From: URNF01 sp045634325
GTDB lineage: Bacteria; Bacillota; Clostridia; Oscillospirales; Acutalibacteraceae
Length of the DNA stretch: 29,612 bases
Assembly: GCA_045634325.1 (NCBI GenBank)
Contig: JAZRAA010000026.1
Span: 1-29,612, forward strand
Direction: 5' to 3'
In this document: positions 23,083-29,612 of the stretch, piece after piece
Layout: the number at the start of each line of letters is the position of its first letter
Numbering within the stretch: position 1 is the stretch's first letter
The notes under the pieces: generated by a model
What the model saw: only the letters and a program-made list of their open reading frames with translations
Databases searched by the model: none
Told to the model about the DNA's origin: nothing
Position numbers and translations under genes: made by a program

Positions 23083-24072
23083 ATGAATTCTGCATATCTA
23101 AAACAATCTCCGGAAATTTTAAAAGATTTTCTGGGATATATGGAAACCATCAAAGGTCGTTCTGCGAATACCGTAAACGAGTATTTTATTGACCTGCGCA
23201 CATTTTTCCGTTTTTTAAAACAACAGCGTGAATTGGTGCCGCATAACACACCTGAAGATGAAATTTCAATTTTAGATGTAGATATTCGATTGTTACGCAC
23301 TGTTACATTAAATGACATTTATGAATATATGAATTATGCGCGCTCAGAACGCAGCAACTCCAACACCACCCGCGCGCGAAAGACCTCTTCCCTACGCCGC
23401 TTTTTCGAATACCTAACAGAAAACGTACATCTGCTGGATTCAAACCCCGTTCGTAACCTCAGCGCACCGAAAAAGGCAAAAAAACTGCCAAAATACCTGA
23501 CCTTAGAACAATCTATAGAACTTTTAAAATCGGTACAAGGCGAATTTGCGCAGCGTGATTACTGTATGATTGTGTTGCTGTTAAATTGCGGTTTGCGGCG
23601 TGCAGAACTTGCAGGCATTAATCTGCGGGATATACAAGGCGATAATACCCTCAGAGTGCGCGGCAAAGGTAACAAAGAACGTGTGATTTTCCTTAACGAT
23701 GCTTGTTGTTTGGCCATTGAGGAGTATTTAAAAGTGCGGCCACGCGAAGGTGTTGTAGACCGCGAAGCATTATTTTTAAGTCATAATAAAACACGCATTT
23801 CTCTGCAAGGTGTCCACTATATTATTAAAGGATATCTGAAAAAAGTCGGTTTAGAAGAACTTTCCACTCATAAATTACGACATACAGCCGCTACTTTGAT
23901 GTATCAACAAGGCGGTGTTGATATTCGTGTTTTAAAGGATATATTAGGGCATGAAAATCTCGGTACTACCGAAATCTATACCCACGTATCCAATCAACAA
24001 ATTCGTGCCGCCTCTGAATCTAATCCTTTGGCACGTGTTAAAATGCCTAAAATGAAAACGCAGGAAGAATAA
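23083..24072 (+). CDS. Site-specific tyrosine recombinase (XerC/XerD family)
   Basis: A 329-residue integrase-family recombinase. The N-terminal SAM-like DNA-binding domain occupies about residues 8-120, with an insertion near 52-72 relative to the shortest Xer proteins. The catalytic set is complete: Arg172 (CGLRRAEL), Lys195 (RGKGNKER), His263 and Arg266 (THKLRH), His290 (LGHENLG) and nucleophile Tyr299 (EIYTHV). The start at 23083 follows AGAGGTG; the open frame extends back to 23014 without support. No phage, transposon or cargo genes adjoin it, which suggests a resident chromosomal Xer-type enzyme, not an island integrase. Its stop codon lies in the left arm of a palindromic terminator shared with the PBP gene. 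Confidence 0.9.
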   Translation: MNSAYLKQSPEILKDFLGYMETIKGRSANTVNEYFIDLRTFFRFLKQQRELVPHNTPEDEISILDVDIRLLRTVTLNDIYEYMNYARSERSNSNTTRARKTSSLRRFFEYLTENVHLLDSNPVRNLSAPKKAKKLPKYLTLEQSIELLKSVQGEFAQRDYCMIVLLLNCGLRRAELAGINLRDIQGDNTLRVRGKGNKERVIFLNDACCLAIEEYLKVRPREGVVDREALFLSHNKTRISLQGVHYIIKGYLKKVGLEELSTHKLRHTAATLMYQQGGVDIRVLKDILGHENLGTTEIYTHVSNQQIRAASESNPLARVKMPKMKTQEE

Positions 24073-24092
24073 TTATTCTTCCTGCGTTTTTC
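24055..24092. terminator. Bidirectional terminator made of a 36-bp perfect palindrome
   Basis: AAAACGCAGGAAGAATAA at 24055-24072 is directly followed by its exact reverse complement at 24073-24090, with no spacer. Flanking A4 and T4-5 make it an intrinsic terminator in both directions. Both stop codons (TAA 24070-24072 on plus, TAA 24075-24073 on minus) form its centre. Confidence 0.93.
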
Positions 24093-25689
24093 TATACAAA
24101 AATTCTGCTATTTCTTTAAAAACAGGTGCGGTTTGTGCATCTGTGTTATATGCATTTTCACCCAAAACAACGATAGTATACCGCGGATTTTCAGCGGGAT
24201 AAAATCCGGCAAACCAACTTTGTACAATTTCATATTCCTCAGTTTCCGACCTTTCCCAACCGGTTTCTGCAGTACCGGTTTTCGCAGCGGCGGTATCATA
24301 AATCGGGCTACCTGCATAACCTGTGCCGCCTTCTTGCATGACGCCCTGCATCATTTTGCGAATGGTAGATGCAGTAGAACTACTAAAGACTTGTTGCGAA
24401 GTGAGCGGTGTATTTACAGATATGACTTCTCCGTTTTGATCTACATACCCTTTTACTAACTGCGATGTAACCATTTTACCATCATTCACAACTGTTGATA
24501 TCAATTGCGCAATATGCAGTGGTGTAGCAGTTAGTTCTCCTTGTCCAAATGATAAATTGGCAAGAGCGGCAGGTGCTACCAACATTTCCGCTTGCGGCAA
24601 TGTTGCGGTTTTGGTTTGCATCTCTTTTATTAATTTAATGGGACTATTAAACCCAAGCCGATTAGCCAACTGCCACAACGGTGCGTCCCCCACTTCTTGC
24701 ATCAATTCTATAAAATAACAATTACAAGATGTAGCAAAAGCCATAGGCATATCCATACTACCGTGCCCTAAACGATGATGACAACGAAACACAGTATCCA
24801 CAACGTTCACACTACCAAGACAAGTATATACTTGTTCCGTTGTTTTTCCACTTTCAAGTGCAGCGGCGGCAGAAACGATTTTAAACACTGAACCACAATT
24901 ATAACTGCATAACAAGCGATTGAGTAACGGGGCGTTTTCATCTTGTAAAACATCCGCCGTGGTGGAAGGTTGAAAGGTCGGCAAACTCACACCCGCAAGA
25001 ATTTCACCGGAATAAGGGTCCATTACAACTACGGCACCCTTTTGAATGTACTTCGCAGCAATATCTTCACACATTTGCTGAATATCCGCATCCAAAGTAA
25101 GTTGTATGCCGCCTTTTGAGTTAGAGATTGTATCAGATATAGACGGAGAAACCCCATTCAACGCTTTACCGTGTGCATCTACAGTATAGGTAACCTTGGC
25201 ACTACCGGAATAGGCGCATAGCGTATCATTGAGCTCCGCTTCGATACCTGTTAATCCTTCTGTTTCATCTGCATCCATATACCCGATTAAATGCGGCGCC
25301 AATAACCGTTCCGAATATCTTTTAGGCACTTGAAAAAGAGTGATACCTTGGGCTGCTGCAAGTTTTTCCAGTGTAATCACAGCGGGGCGACCACTTTGCA
25401 ATGCCGTTTGCAAACTCCTAAACTCCTTTGAATTGAGCACTTGTGATAATGCGGTTAGCGCTTTTTCATCAGATGTCACTGCGGCGCGATACTCATTTTC
25501 CGTATTAACCAAAGGTGTGCCGTTGCGGTCGTAGATGGTGCCGCGTACATTTGCAACAGTAACCGAAACGCTGGATTGTTGATCTGCAGCGCTCATCAAA
25601 TATCCACTCGATAGCGTATAAATACGAAATACCAATCCACAAAATGCCGCAAACAAAACGCCGTAAAACACCCAAAGTCTTTTTTTCAT
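24073..25689 (-). CDS. Class B penicillin-binding protein (transpeptidase)
   Basis: A peptidoglycan DD-transpeptidase of 538 residues anchored by an N-terminal span (residues 5-24). The dimerisation region starts VRGTIYDRNGTPL at 49-61. Transpeptidase motifs are SVFK with nucleophile Ser267, SCN at 321-323 and KTG at 470-472. No PASTA domain follows. The short length and the CGSVFK context are like the PbpA/FtsI-related group of Clostridia rather than SpoVD. I start at ATG 25689 because GAGGG lies 7 bases upstream; the frame is open to 25725. That ribosome binding site lies inside a strong hairpin. It is the last gene of the minus-strand cluster from tmk. Confidence 0.92.
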   Translation of the reverse strand: MKKRLWVFYGVLFAAFCGLVFRIYTLSSGYLMSAADQQSSVSVTVANVRGTIYDRNGTPLVNTENEYRAAVTSDEKALTALSQVLNSKEFRSLQTALQSGRPAVITLEKLAAAQGITLFQVPKRYSERLLAPHLIGYMDADETEGLTGIEAELNDTLCAYSGSAKVTYTVDAHGKALNGVSPSISDTISNSKGGIQLTLDADIQQMCEDIAAKYIQKGAVVVMDPYSGEILAGVSLPTFQPSTTADVLQDENAPLLNRLLCSYNCGSVFKIVSAAAALESGKTTEQVYTCLGSVNVVDTVFRCHHRLGHGSMDMPMAFATSCNCYFIELMQEVGDAPLWQLANRLGFNSPIKLIKEMQTKTATLPQAEMLVAPAALANLSFGQGELTATPLHIAQLISTVVNDGKMVTSQLVKGYVDQNGEVISVNTPLTSQQVFSSSTASTIRKMMQGVMQEGGTGYAGSPIYDTAAAKTGTAETGWERSETEEYEIVQSWFAGFYPAENPRYTIVVLGENAYNTDAQTAPVFKEIAEFLYRKTQEE

Positions 25690-25695
25690 AAAAAC

Positions 25696-25737
25696 ACCCT
25701 CACCTTCATGGATAAGTTTGCCCATAAAGGTGAGGGT
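25696..25737 (-). promoter_or_regulatory. Hairpin covering the ribosome binding site of the PBP gene
   Basis: ACCCTCACCTT (25696-25706) and AAGGTGAGGGT (25727-25737) form 11 bp. After a C-A mismatch, ATGG/CCAT adds 4 bp. On the minus-strand mRNA the 3' arm contains the GGTGAGGG site of the PBP gene and is followed by GTTTTT. It could act as an attenuating terminator or as a translation brake between the U32 gene and the PBP gene. Confidence 0.65.
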
Positions 25738-25744
25738 TTAAACT

Positions 25745-26971
25745 TTATTTAGAAAGGCGAACACGCAACAAACTACCGTTTATTAACGGTTTTTCGGACG
25801 GAATTTGCAACTGCATTGCGGCGTGTGGTGCTACCGAAATAGCATTTCCCTCTTGGTCATACATAGCCGTCACCGGCATCAAAAACGGTTTTTGATGCGG
25901 TTGCAAAACATCCACTGTATCACCAACATAAAAACGATTGCGCTGTTCAACCAACAGTTTTCCGTCAGCATATCCTTTCACAACACCCACTACAGCATAG
26001 TCACGGATATAACCGCCAACTGTAGTATCCTGGTGCGGCATACCAAAATAAAAACCGGTTCCGTAAGGACGGTGACTGACCTTATCCAGTTCATCCAAAA
26101 TCCATTGTTCCGGCTTATACTCAATCGCATACCCGCTCGCAATATACCCATCCACAGCGGCGCGATAAGCAGCGGTAGTGATGGCCGTATAATAAGCCGC
26201 TTTCGCACGGCCCTCTATCTTAAAAGAAGATACACCTGCGTGAGAAAGTGCTGCAATATGTGCCGCCATATTCATATCATGCGCATTAAAGAGATACGTT
26301 CCGTCTTCGTCTTGCATGACTGTCATAGGTTTATCCGGTCGATGAGGTTCTGTGATATTATATTTCCATCTACAAGGTTGCGTACATTCGCCATGATTGG
26401 CATCTCGGCCTGTCAGATAGTTGGAAATGACGCACCTGCCTGAAACCGACATGCACATAGCGCCGTGCACAAAAGCTTCCAGCTCTAATTCGGGCGGGGT
26501 TTTTGCGCGAATTTCTGCAATTTCGTCTAGATTCAGTTCCCGTGCCAACACAACCCGCTTTGCACCCATATCATATAACATTCGCGCTGTCTGATAGTTG
26601 AGAACACCCAGTTGCGTGGAAATATGCAACGGTATTTGCGGACAAAACTGTTTTGCCAGTGCCAACACACCTAAATCCGCTATAATCAGCGCATCCGGTT
26701 TCAAATCGTTTAACAAGGAAAAATAGGCAGGCATAGCTTCTATATCAGTATTGCGTGCCAAAATGTTGCACGTGATATATACATGTTTGCCCGCTTTATG
26801 TGTTAAAGCAATCGCTTCTCTCATGGCATCCGTATCAAAATTCTCGGCGGCAGCACGCATACCGAATTCTGTTCCTGCCAAATAGACAGCATCAGCACCA
26901 TATAACAATGCTGCTTGCAACCGTTCCATATCCCCTGCCGGTGACAGTACTTCCGGTTTTTGTATTTGCAT
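25745..26971 (-). CDS. Peptidase U32 family protein
   Basis: A 408-residue protein of the U32 family, whose better-studied members are collagenase-like proteases or RNA hydroxylation enzymes (RlhA/TrhP). The family signature E-A-F-x-x-G-A-x-C...G-x-C-x-x-S is exact at residues 165-183 (Cys173, Cys180), followed by GECTQPCRWKY (Cys196, Cys200); these cysteines fit an iron-sulfur cluster site. The N-terminus KPEVLSPAGDMERL is also typical. ATG 26971 is chosen for its AAGGAG site 6 bases upstream; the frame is open to 27160 inside mltG. It starts 10 bases after the mltG stop, 55 bases before the PBP gene. tRNA or rRNA modification is as likely as proteolysis. Confidence 0.9.
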   Translation of the reverse strand: MQIQKPEVLSPAGDMERLQAALLYGADAVYLAGTEFGMRAAAENFDTDAMREAIALTHKAGKHVYITCNILARNTDIEAMPAYFSLLNDLKPDALIIADLGVLALAKQFCPQIPLHISTQLGVLNYQTARMLYDMGAKRVVLARELNLDEIAEIRAKTPPELELEAFVHGAMCMSVSGRCVISNYLTGRDANHGECTQPCRWKYNITEPHRPDKPMTVMQDEDGTYLFNAHDMNMAAHIAALSHAGVSSFKIEGRAKAAYYTAITTAAYRAAVDGYIASGYAIEYKPEQWILDELDKVSHRPYGTGFYFGMPHQDTTVGGYIRDYAVVGVVKGYADGKLLVEQRNRFYVGDTVDVLQPHQKPFLMPVTAMYDQEGNAISVAPHAAMQLQIPSEKPLINGSLLRVRLSK

Positions 26972-26981
26972 AGTGAACTCC

Positions 26982-28226
26982 TTATCCATACATGCCAATT
27001 CCGTATTTACGGCAAACTGCCTCATGCGCAGCAAACGTTTTGGAGTAATAGGTGTTTCCTTTTGTATCGTTAGCGAAATAATAACATTGTGCAATATACT
27101 CATCTTCCGACGGGAATATTGCGGCTTGCAGTGCAGCAATACCCGGATTACAAATAGCACCTGCTGTCAAACCATGACGACTGTAGGTGTCATATGCATT
27201 GTTGATAATCTCAGAGCCGGCAATTTTAGGCATCAAGTCCTTTACATATAAAGCCGTAGAATCACATTCAAGACGAGTATAATCACTCGCAAGACGGTTA
27301 TATAACACTTTTGTTACTTTGGGCATTTCAGCGTCGTTGGCAGCTTCCATTTGTGCAATAGAAGCCATAATCACAACATCGTCTAATGTAAGACCTTTTT
27401 CCTTTATAGCAGATTTCATGTTATCGGTCAGTTTATCGTTGAAATTAGATAGAAACTTTTGAATAACACTTTTACCGCTGCTATCCTTGAAGAATTCATA
27501 TGTATCCGGGAATAAATAGCCTTCCAAACGGTAAATTCTTCCTTGATATCTCTCGGCATCTTCCGCTTTGGGAATGCTGTCAAAAAAGTCAAACGCATAA
27601 GTCTCATGAAGCAAAGCATCATAAAAATCAGCAGTGGCACACACACCGTTTTCTGCCAATTTTGCGGCAATCTGGTCAATTGTAAAACCTTCCGGGATAG
27701 TTACAGTAACCGTCTCACGCGGATTTCCCGCAATAATAATATCCGTCAAAGTTTGGTATCCCATATTAGCAGCGACACTATAAATGCCCGCTTGGTATTT
27801 ACCGTCACGGCCAAAAAGCTTCGAATATAAACGAAAAACGAGCGGATGGTCTATCAACTTGTTTTCTGACAAAACAGCAGCTATATCTGCCGTGGAAGCA
27901 CCTTGTTTGATAACAATTTCCACTCTAGATTCCGATTTATTCAGACCACTAAAATCCAACGCACTGATGCTGATACCATATGCAAGTCCACCACAAATCG
28001 CTAAAATTAAAATAAACAATATAAATTTTACGAAACAGCCTCTCCCCTTTTTATCGGTTTCCAAGGGTTCAATCTGTTCAGGTTGTGGAGTGTCTGTGCA
28101 ATTAACATCTTGATCGGTTGTCTCCTCAGCAGTAAGAGCGTCTTCCTCTTCCAAAGGCGGCAAACCTGCTTTTTCGCGCTGTTCAGCTTTGGCATCTTTC
28201 AATAATTCCTTAAAACTTCCTGCCAT
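26982..28226 (-). CDS. mltG: Endolytic transglycosylase MltG (YceG-like)
   Basis: A membrane-bound murein endo-lytic transglycosylase, 414 residues, thought to end glycan strand growth. A charged, acidic cytoplasmic N-terminal region (1-62) precedes one transmembrane span (about 65-88). The YceG domain follows, with the catalytic Glu294 in MASIAQMEAA (the usual form is ASIVEKE) and conserved YNRL, NTYxxxGL-like YDTYSRHGLTAGAICNPG and the C-terminal FANDTKGNTYYSKTF. GAGGTG precedes ATG 28226 by 6 bases; the frame is open to 28340 inside the upstream gene. It overlaps the preceding cyclo-ligase gene by 17 bases. With the PBP gene nearby, it forms an envelope-synthesis group. Confidence 0.93.
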   Translation of the reverse strand: MAGSFKELLKDAKAEQREKAGLPPLEEEDALTAEETTDQDVNCTDTPQPEQIEPLETDKKGRGCFVKFILFILILAICGGLAYGISISALDFSGLNKSESRVEIVIKQGASTADIAAVLSENKLIDHPLVFRLYSKLFGRDGKYQAGIYSVAANMGYQTLTDIIIAGNPRETVTVTIPEGFTIDQIAAKLAENGVCATADFYDALLHETYAFDFFDSIPKAEDAERYQGRIYRLEGYLFPDTYEFFKDSSGKSVIQKFLSNFNDKLTDNMKSAIKEKGLTLDDVVIMASIAQMEAANDAEMPKVTKVLYNRLASDYTRLECDSTALYVKDLMPKIAGSEIINNAYDTYSRHGLTAGAICNPGIAALQAAIFPSEDEYIAQCYYFANDTKGNTYYSKTFAAHEAVCRKYGIGMYG

Positions 28227-28818
28227 ATCTTTCACCTCTGATTTTACGCAAAAAGCGGTCGGTAACCAATAATTCAACAGCGCGGTCATATCTGCCATGC
28301 GGCAAACTGGGGCGAATACATTCGCTGTAACAAACACCAATCATATCGCCGCCAAAACGAGATAAAAAGCGATCGTAATATCCCTTGCCATACCCTAAAC
28401 GATATCCGTTCCAATCGTACGAAAAGGCGGGAACCAAGCAAATACCCTTCGAAAAATCGGTCACCAAATTTTCGGGATTAGGTAACGGTTCTAAAACACC
28501 GAAACTGCCGGGCTGTAGGTCATCCAATCCTTTGATATAGTAAAACTCCATTGAACGTGTATCGGGAACACAGCGAGGTACCGCTACCTTTTTACCATCC
28601 AGTAACGCCTGTTCAATAATACCGCGGGTATCCACCTCGATGTCGGTGGATACATAGGTCAACACCGTATCATTTTGACGATATTGCCATAAACGGCATA
28701 TACGCTGTGCGATTTTCCCATCCTTTTCCGCTTTGATTTCCGGCGTTAAATCACGGCGCATTTGCTTATATTTTTCACGTAGTTGTGATTTTATTGGTCT
28801 AATATCTACTATTGGCAT
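28210..28818 (-). CDS. 5-formyltetrahydrofolate cyclo-ligase
   Basis: Converts 5-formyl-THF to 5,10-methenyl-THF with ATP. The 202-residue protein has the N-terminal KSQLREKYKQMRRDL helix, a LTYVSTDIEVDTRGII core, VAVPRC, and the signature RLGYGKGYYDRFLSRF with the ATP-binding region. Length is normal. ATG 28818 overlaps the end of the DJ-1 gene by 10 bases, and only a weak purine stretch precedes it, so it is probably translated by coupling. It overlaps mltG by 17 bases. Confidence 0.93.
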   Translation of the reverse strand: MPIVDIRPIKSQLREKYKQMRRDLTPEIKAEKDGKIAQRICRLWQYRQNDTVLTYVSTDIEVDTRGIIEQALLDGKKVAVPRCVPDTRSMEFYYIKGLDDLQPGSFGVLEPLPNPENLVTDFSKGICLVPAFSYDWNGYRLGYGKGYYDRFLSRFGGDMIGVCYSECIRPSLPHGRYDRAVELLVTDRFLRKIRGERYGRKF

Positions 28819-29348
28819 TGCATTGCTTCTTTCAGTGAATTTGCTTGTTGGGGTGAGACTAATGCCTTAACGATTTCCAAGCCGAAATCGACGGCAACAC
28901 CGGCACCTTTGCCGGTGATAATATTTCCGTCGGCAACCACTGCCTCTTTTTTGACAGTCGCACCGATAAGTTCCTTTTCAAAGCCGGGATAGCAGGTTGC
29001 ACATTTTCCTTTAAGCAATCCTTTATGTCCCAAAATCGATGGAGCGGCACAAATAGCGGCTATCAACAACCGATTTTCCGCCGCATACGCAAGTGCATTT
29101 TGCACCACTTCTGATTGTTCCAGATGCACCGTTCCGGGCAAACCACCCGGTAAAACAACAGCATCGGCATCCTCTAAATATAACTCTTCTTGCGAAATAT
29201 CAGCAGTAACCGTAATAGAGTGCGCACCCACAATTTGTGTGTTTCCCACGCCAACCGTTGTTACCGCTAAGTTAGCACGACGCAACACATCTACGGTTGC
29301 AAGTGCTTCTATCTCCTCAAAACCGTTGGCTAATAAAATATATAACAT
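28809..29348 (-). CDS. DJ-1/PfpI family protein
   Basis: A 179-residue cytosolic protein of the DJ-1/YajL type. The nucleophile-elbow Cys100 stands in IAAICAAPSILG and the partner Glu in FEEIEA near residues 10-15. GxGAGVAVDFGLEIV near the C-terminus is the typical glyceraldehyde/ThiJ-type helix start. Such proteins are linked to protection from reactive carbonyls or to chaperone-like roles; which applies here is not visible. TTGGAGGATTT precedes the ATG. It begins 11 bases after the tmk stop. Confidence 0.92.
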   Translation of the reverse strand: MLYILLANGFEEIEALATVDVLRRANLAVTTVGVGNTQIVGAHSITVTADISQEELYLEDADAVVLPGGLPGTVHLEQSEVVQNALAYAAENRLLIAAICAAPSILGHKGLLKGKCATCYPGFEKELIGATVKKEAVVADGNIITGKGAGVAVDFGLEIVKALVSPQQANSLKEAMQCQ

Positions 29349-29359
29349 AAATCCTCCAA

Positions 29360-29612
29360 TTATAATGCATTTAAAACTTCTTTTAAGACCTCTAGTCGGA
29401 TATCTTCGATACTACGAAGGTTGCCGTCATTTGCACATGAAATTTTTGTCCAACCGGAAAAATCTGCGGTAAAATAAGCCGCTTTTCTGCAACGGTCAAG
29501 ATACTCAATATCTTTTTCATGTATATCCTTGCTACCTCCGTTTTCACTATAGCGTGAGTCCATTAGGTTTTGTGAAACTTCGTTAGGAACATCAAGGAAA
29601 ATAACCTTATCA
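29360..29612 (-). CDS. tmk: Thymidylate kinase family protein, C-terminal part (5' end outside window)
   Basis: Partial gene, 83 codons visible, reading from 29611 down to the stop at 29360. The fragment starts DKVIFLDVPNEVSQNLM and contains the lid region SRYSENGGSKDIHEKDIEYL and a C-terminal helix with SIEDIRLEVLKEVL. The VIFLDVPxExS strand and KDIHExDxxYL lid match thymidylate kinases of Clostridia; the P-loop is outside the window. It heads the minus-strand cluster tmk, DJ-1, cyclo-ligase, mltG, U32, PBP. The call rests on the C-terminal half only. Confidence 0.8.
   Translation of the reverse strand, partial: DKVIFLDVPNEVSQNLMDSRYSENGGSKDIHEKDIEYLDRCRKAAYFTADFSGWTKISCANDGNLRSIEDIRLEVLKEVLNAL

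Noticed and set aside
23083..24072. Recombinase gene as an integrase of an island or phage
   Set aside because: No attachment-site tRNA, direct repeats, cargo, excisionase or phage genes are found on either side, and neighbouring genes look like core chromosome.
24092..24101. A second CTATACAAAA, in direct orientation to the copy at 22599-22608, flanking the recombinase gene
   Set aside because: It lacks the second palindrome arm and encodes part of the PBP C-terminus, so a 10-base match is more likely chance than a paired recombination site.
1..29612. CRISPR array, tRNA or rRNA genes, transposons
   Set aside because: No regularly spaced repeats, no cloverleaf-type sequences, no rRNA segments and no transposase frames were seen on reading both strands.

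Overview
The window looks like a chromosome segment of a low-to-mid GC, anaerobic Firmicute, most likely a gut-type Clostridia/Oscillospirales relative. Supporting this are the strong GGAGG-type ribosome binding sites, TTG/GTG starts, TTGACA/TATAAT-type promoters, protein families typical of Clostridia (zinc-ribbon AbrB, M42 peptidase pair, aluminium-resistance-type lyase, solitary Xer recombinase, tiny Cys-rich membrane protein), FeoAB and a choloylglycine-hydrolase-like enzyme. The taxon is inferred from families and style only. No rRNA, tRNA, CRISPR array, prophage or insertion sequence was seen.

Layout. 1-156: 5' end of an unrecognised minus-strand gene. 157-573: promoter and a roughly 200-nt structured leader. 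574-4436: potABCD polyamine ABC transporter, ended by a strong terminator. 4470-6838 (minus): feoAB ferrous iron uptake. 6996-7715: TarI/IspD-type cytidylyltransferase. 7833-8804: Ntn-hydrolase of the bile-salt hydrolase/penicillin acylase family. 8913-12882: trkA-trkH potassium uptake followed by a lipoprotein and an HD-domain hydrolase, probably one operon. 12915-13425 (minus): zinc-ribbon AbrB regulator and a 36-residue Cys-rich membrane peptide. 13556-16012: clpC without ctsR/mcsAB. 16103-16342: HPr-like protein without the catalytic histidine. 16412-18258 (minus): RING/zinc-ribbon/DUF2628-like membrane protein, then galU. 18443-22527: two M42 aminopeptidases and a GNAT acetyltransferase, coupled by 4-base overlaps, then a PLP lyase. 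22528-23082: 555 bases without a convincing protein gene, holding a strong promoter fused to a perfect 15-bp palindrome, a possible small RNA and terminator. 23083-24072: tyrosine recombinase. 24073-29612 (minus): tmk, DJ-1/PfpI, 5-formyl-THF cyclo-ligase, mltG, U32 peptidase and a class B penicillin-binding protein, packed tightly enough to be one operon.

Most of the content is housekeeping transport, peptide turnover, proteostasis and envelope synthesis. The most unusual signals are non-coding. First, the potA leader has two TTGCGG segments that compete for one strand next to the Shine-Dalgarno sequence. Second, the palindromic promoter at 22567-22629 is followed by a compact structured transcript. 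Third, a 36-bp perfect palindrome between the recombinase and PBP genes holds both stop codons and gives both proteins the same KTQEE tail. Fourth, a hairpin covers the ribosome binding site of the PBP gene. Protein-level oddities are a choloylglycine hydrolase with Leu at the usual Asn/Tyr specificity position and a Crh-like HPr paralogue.
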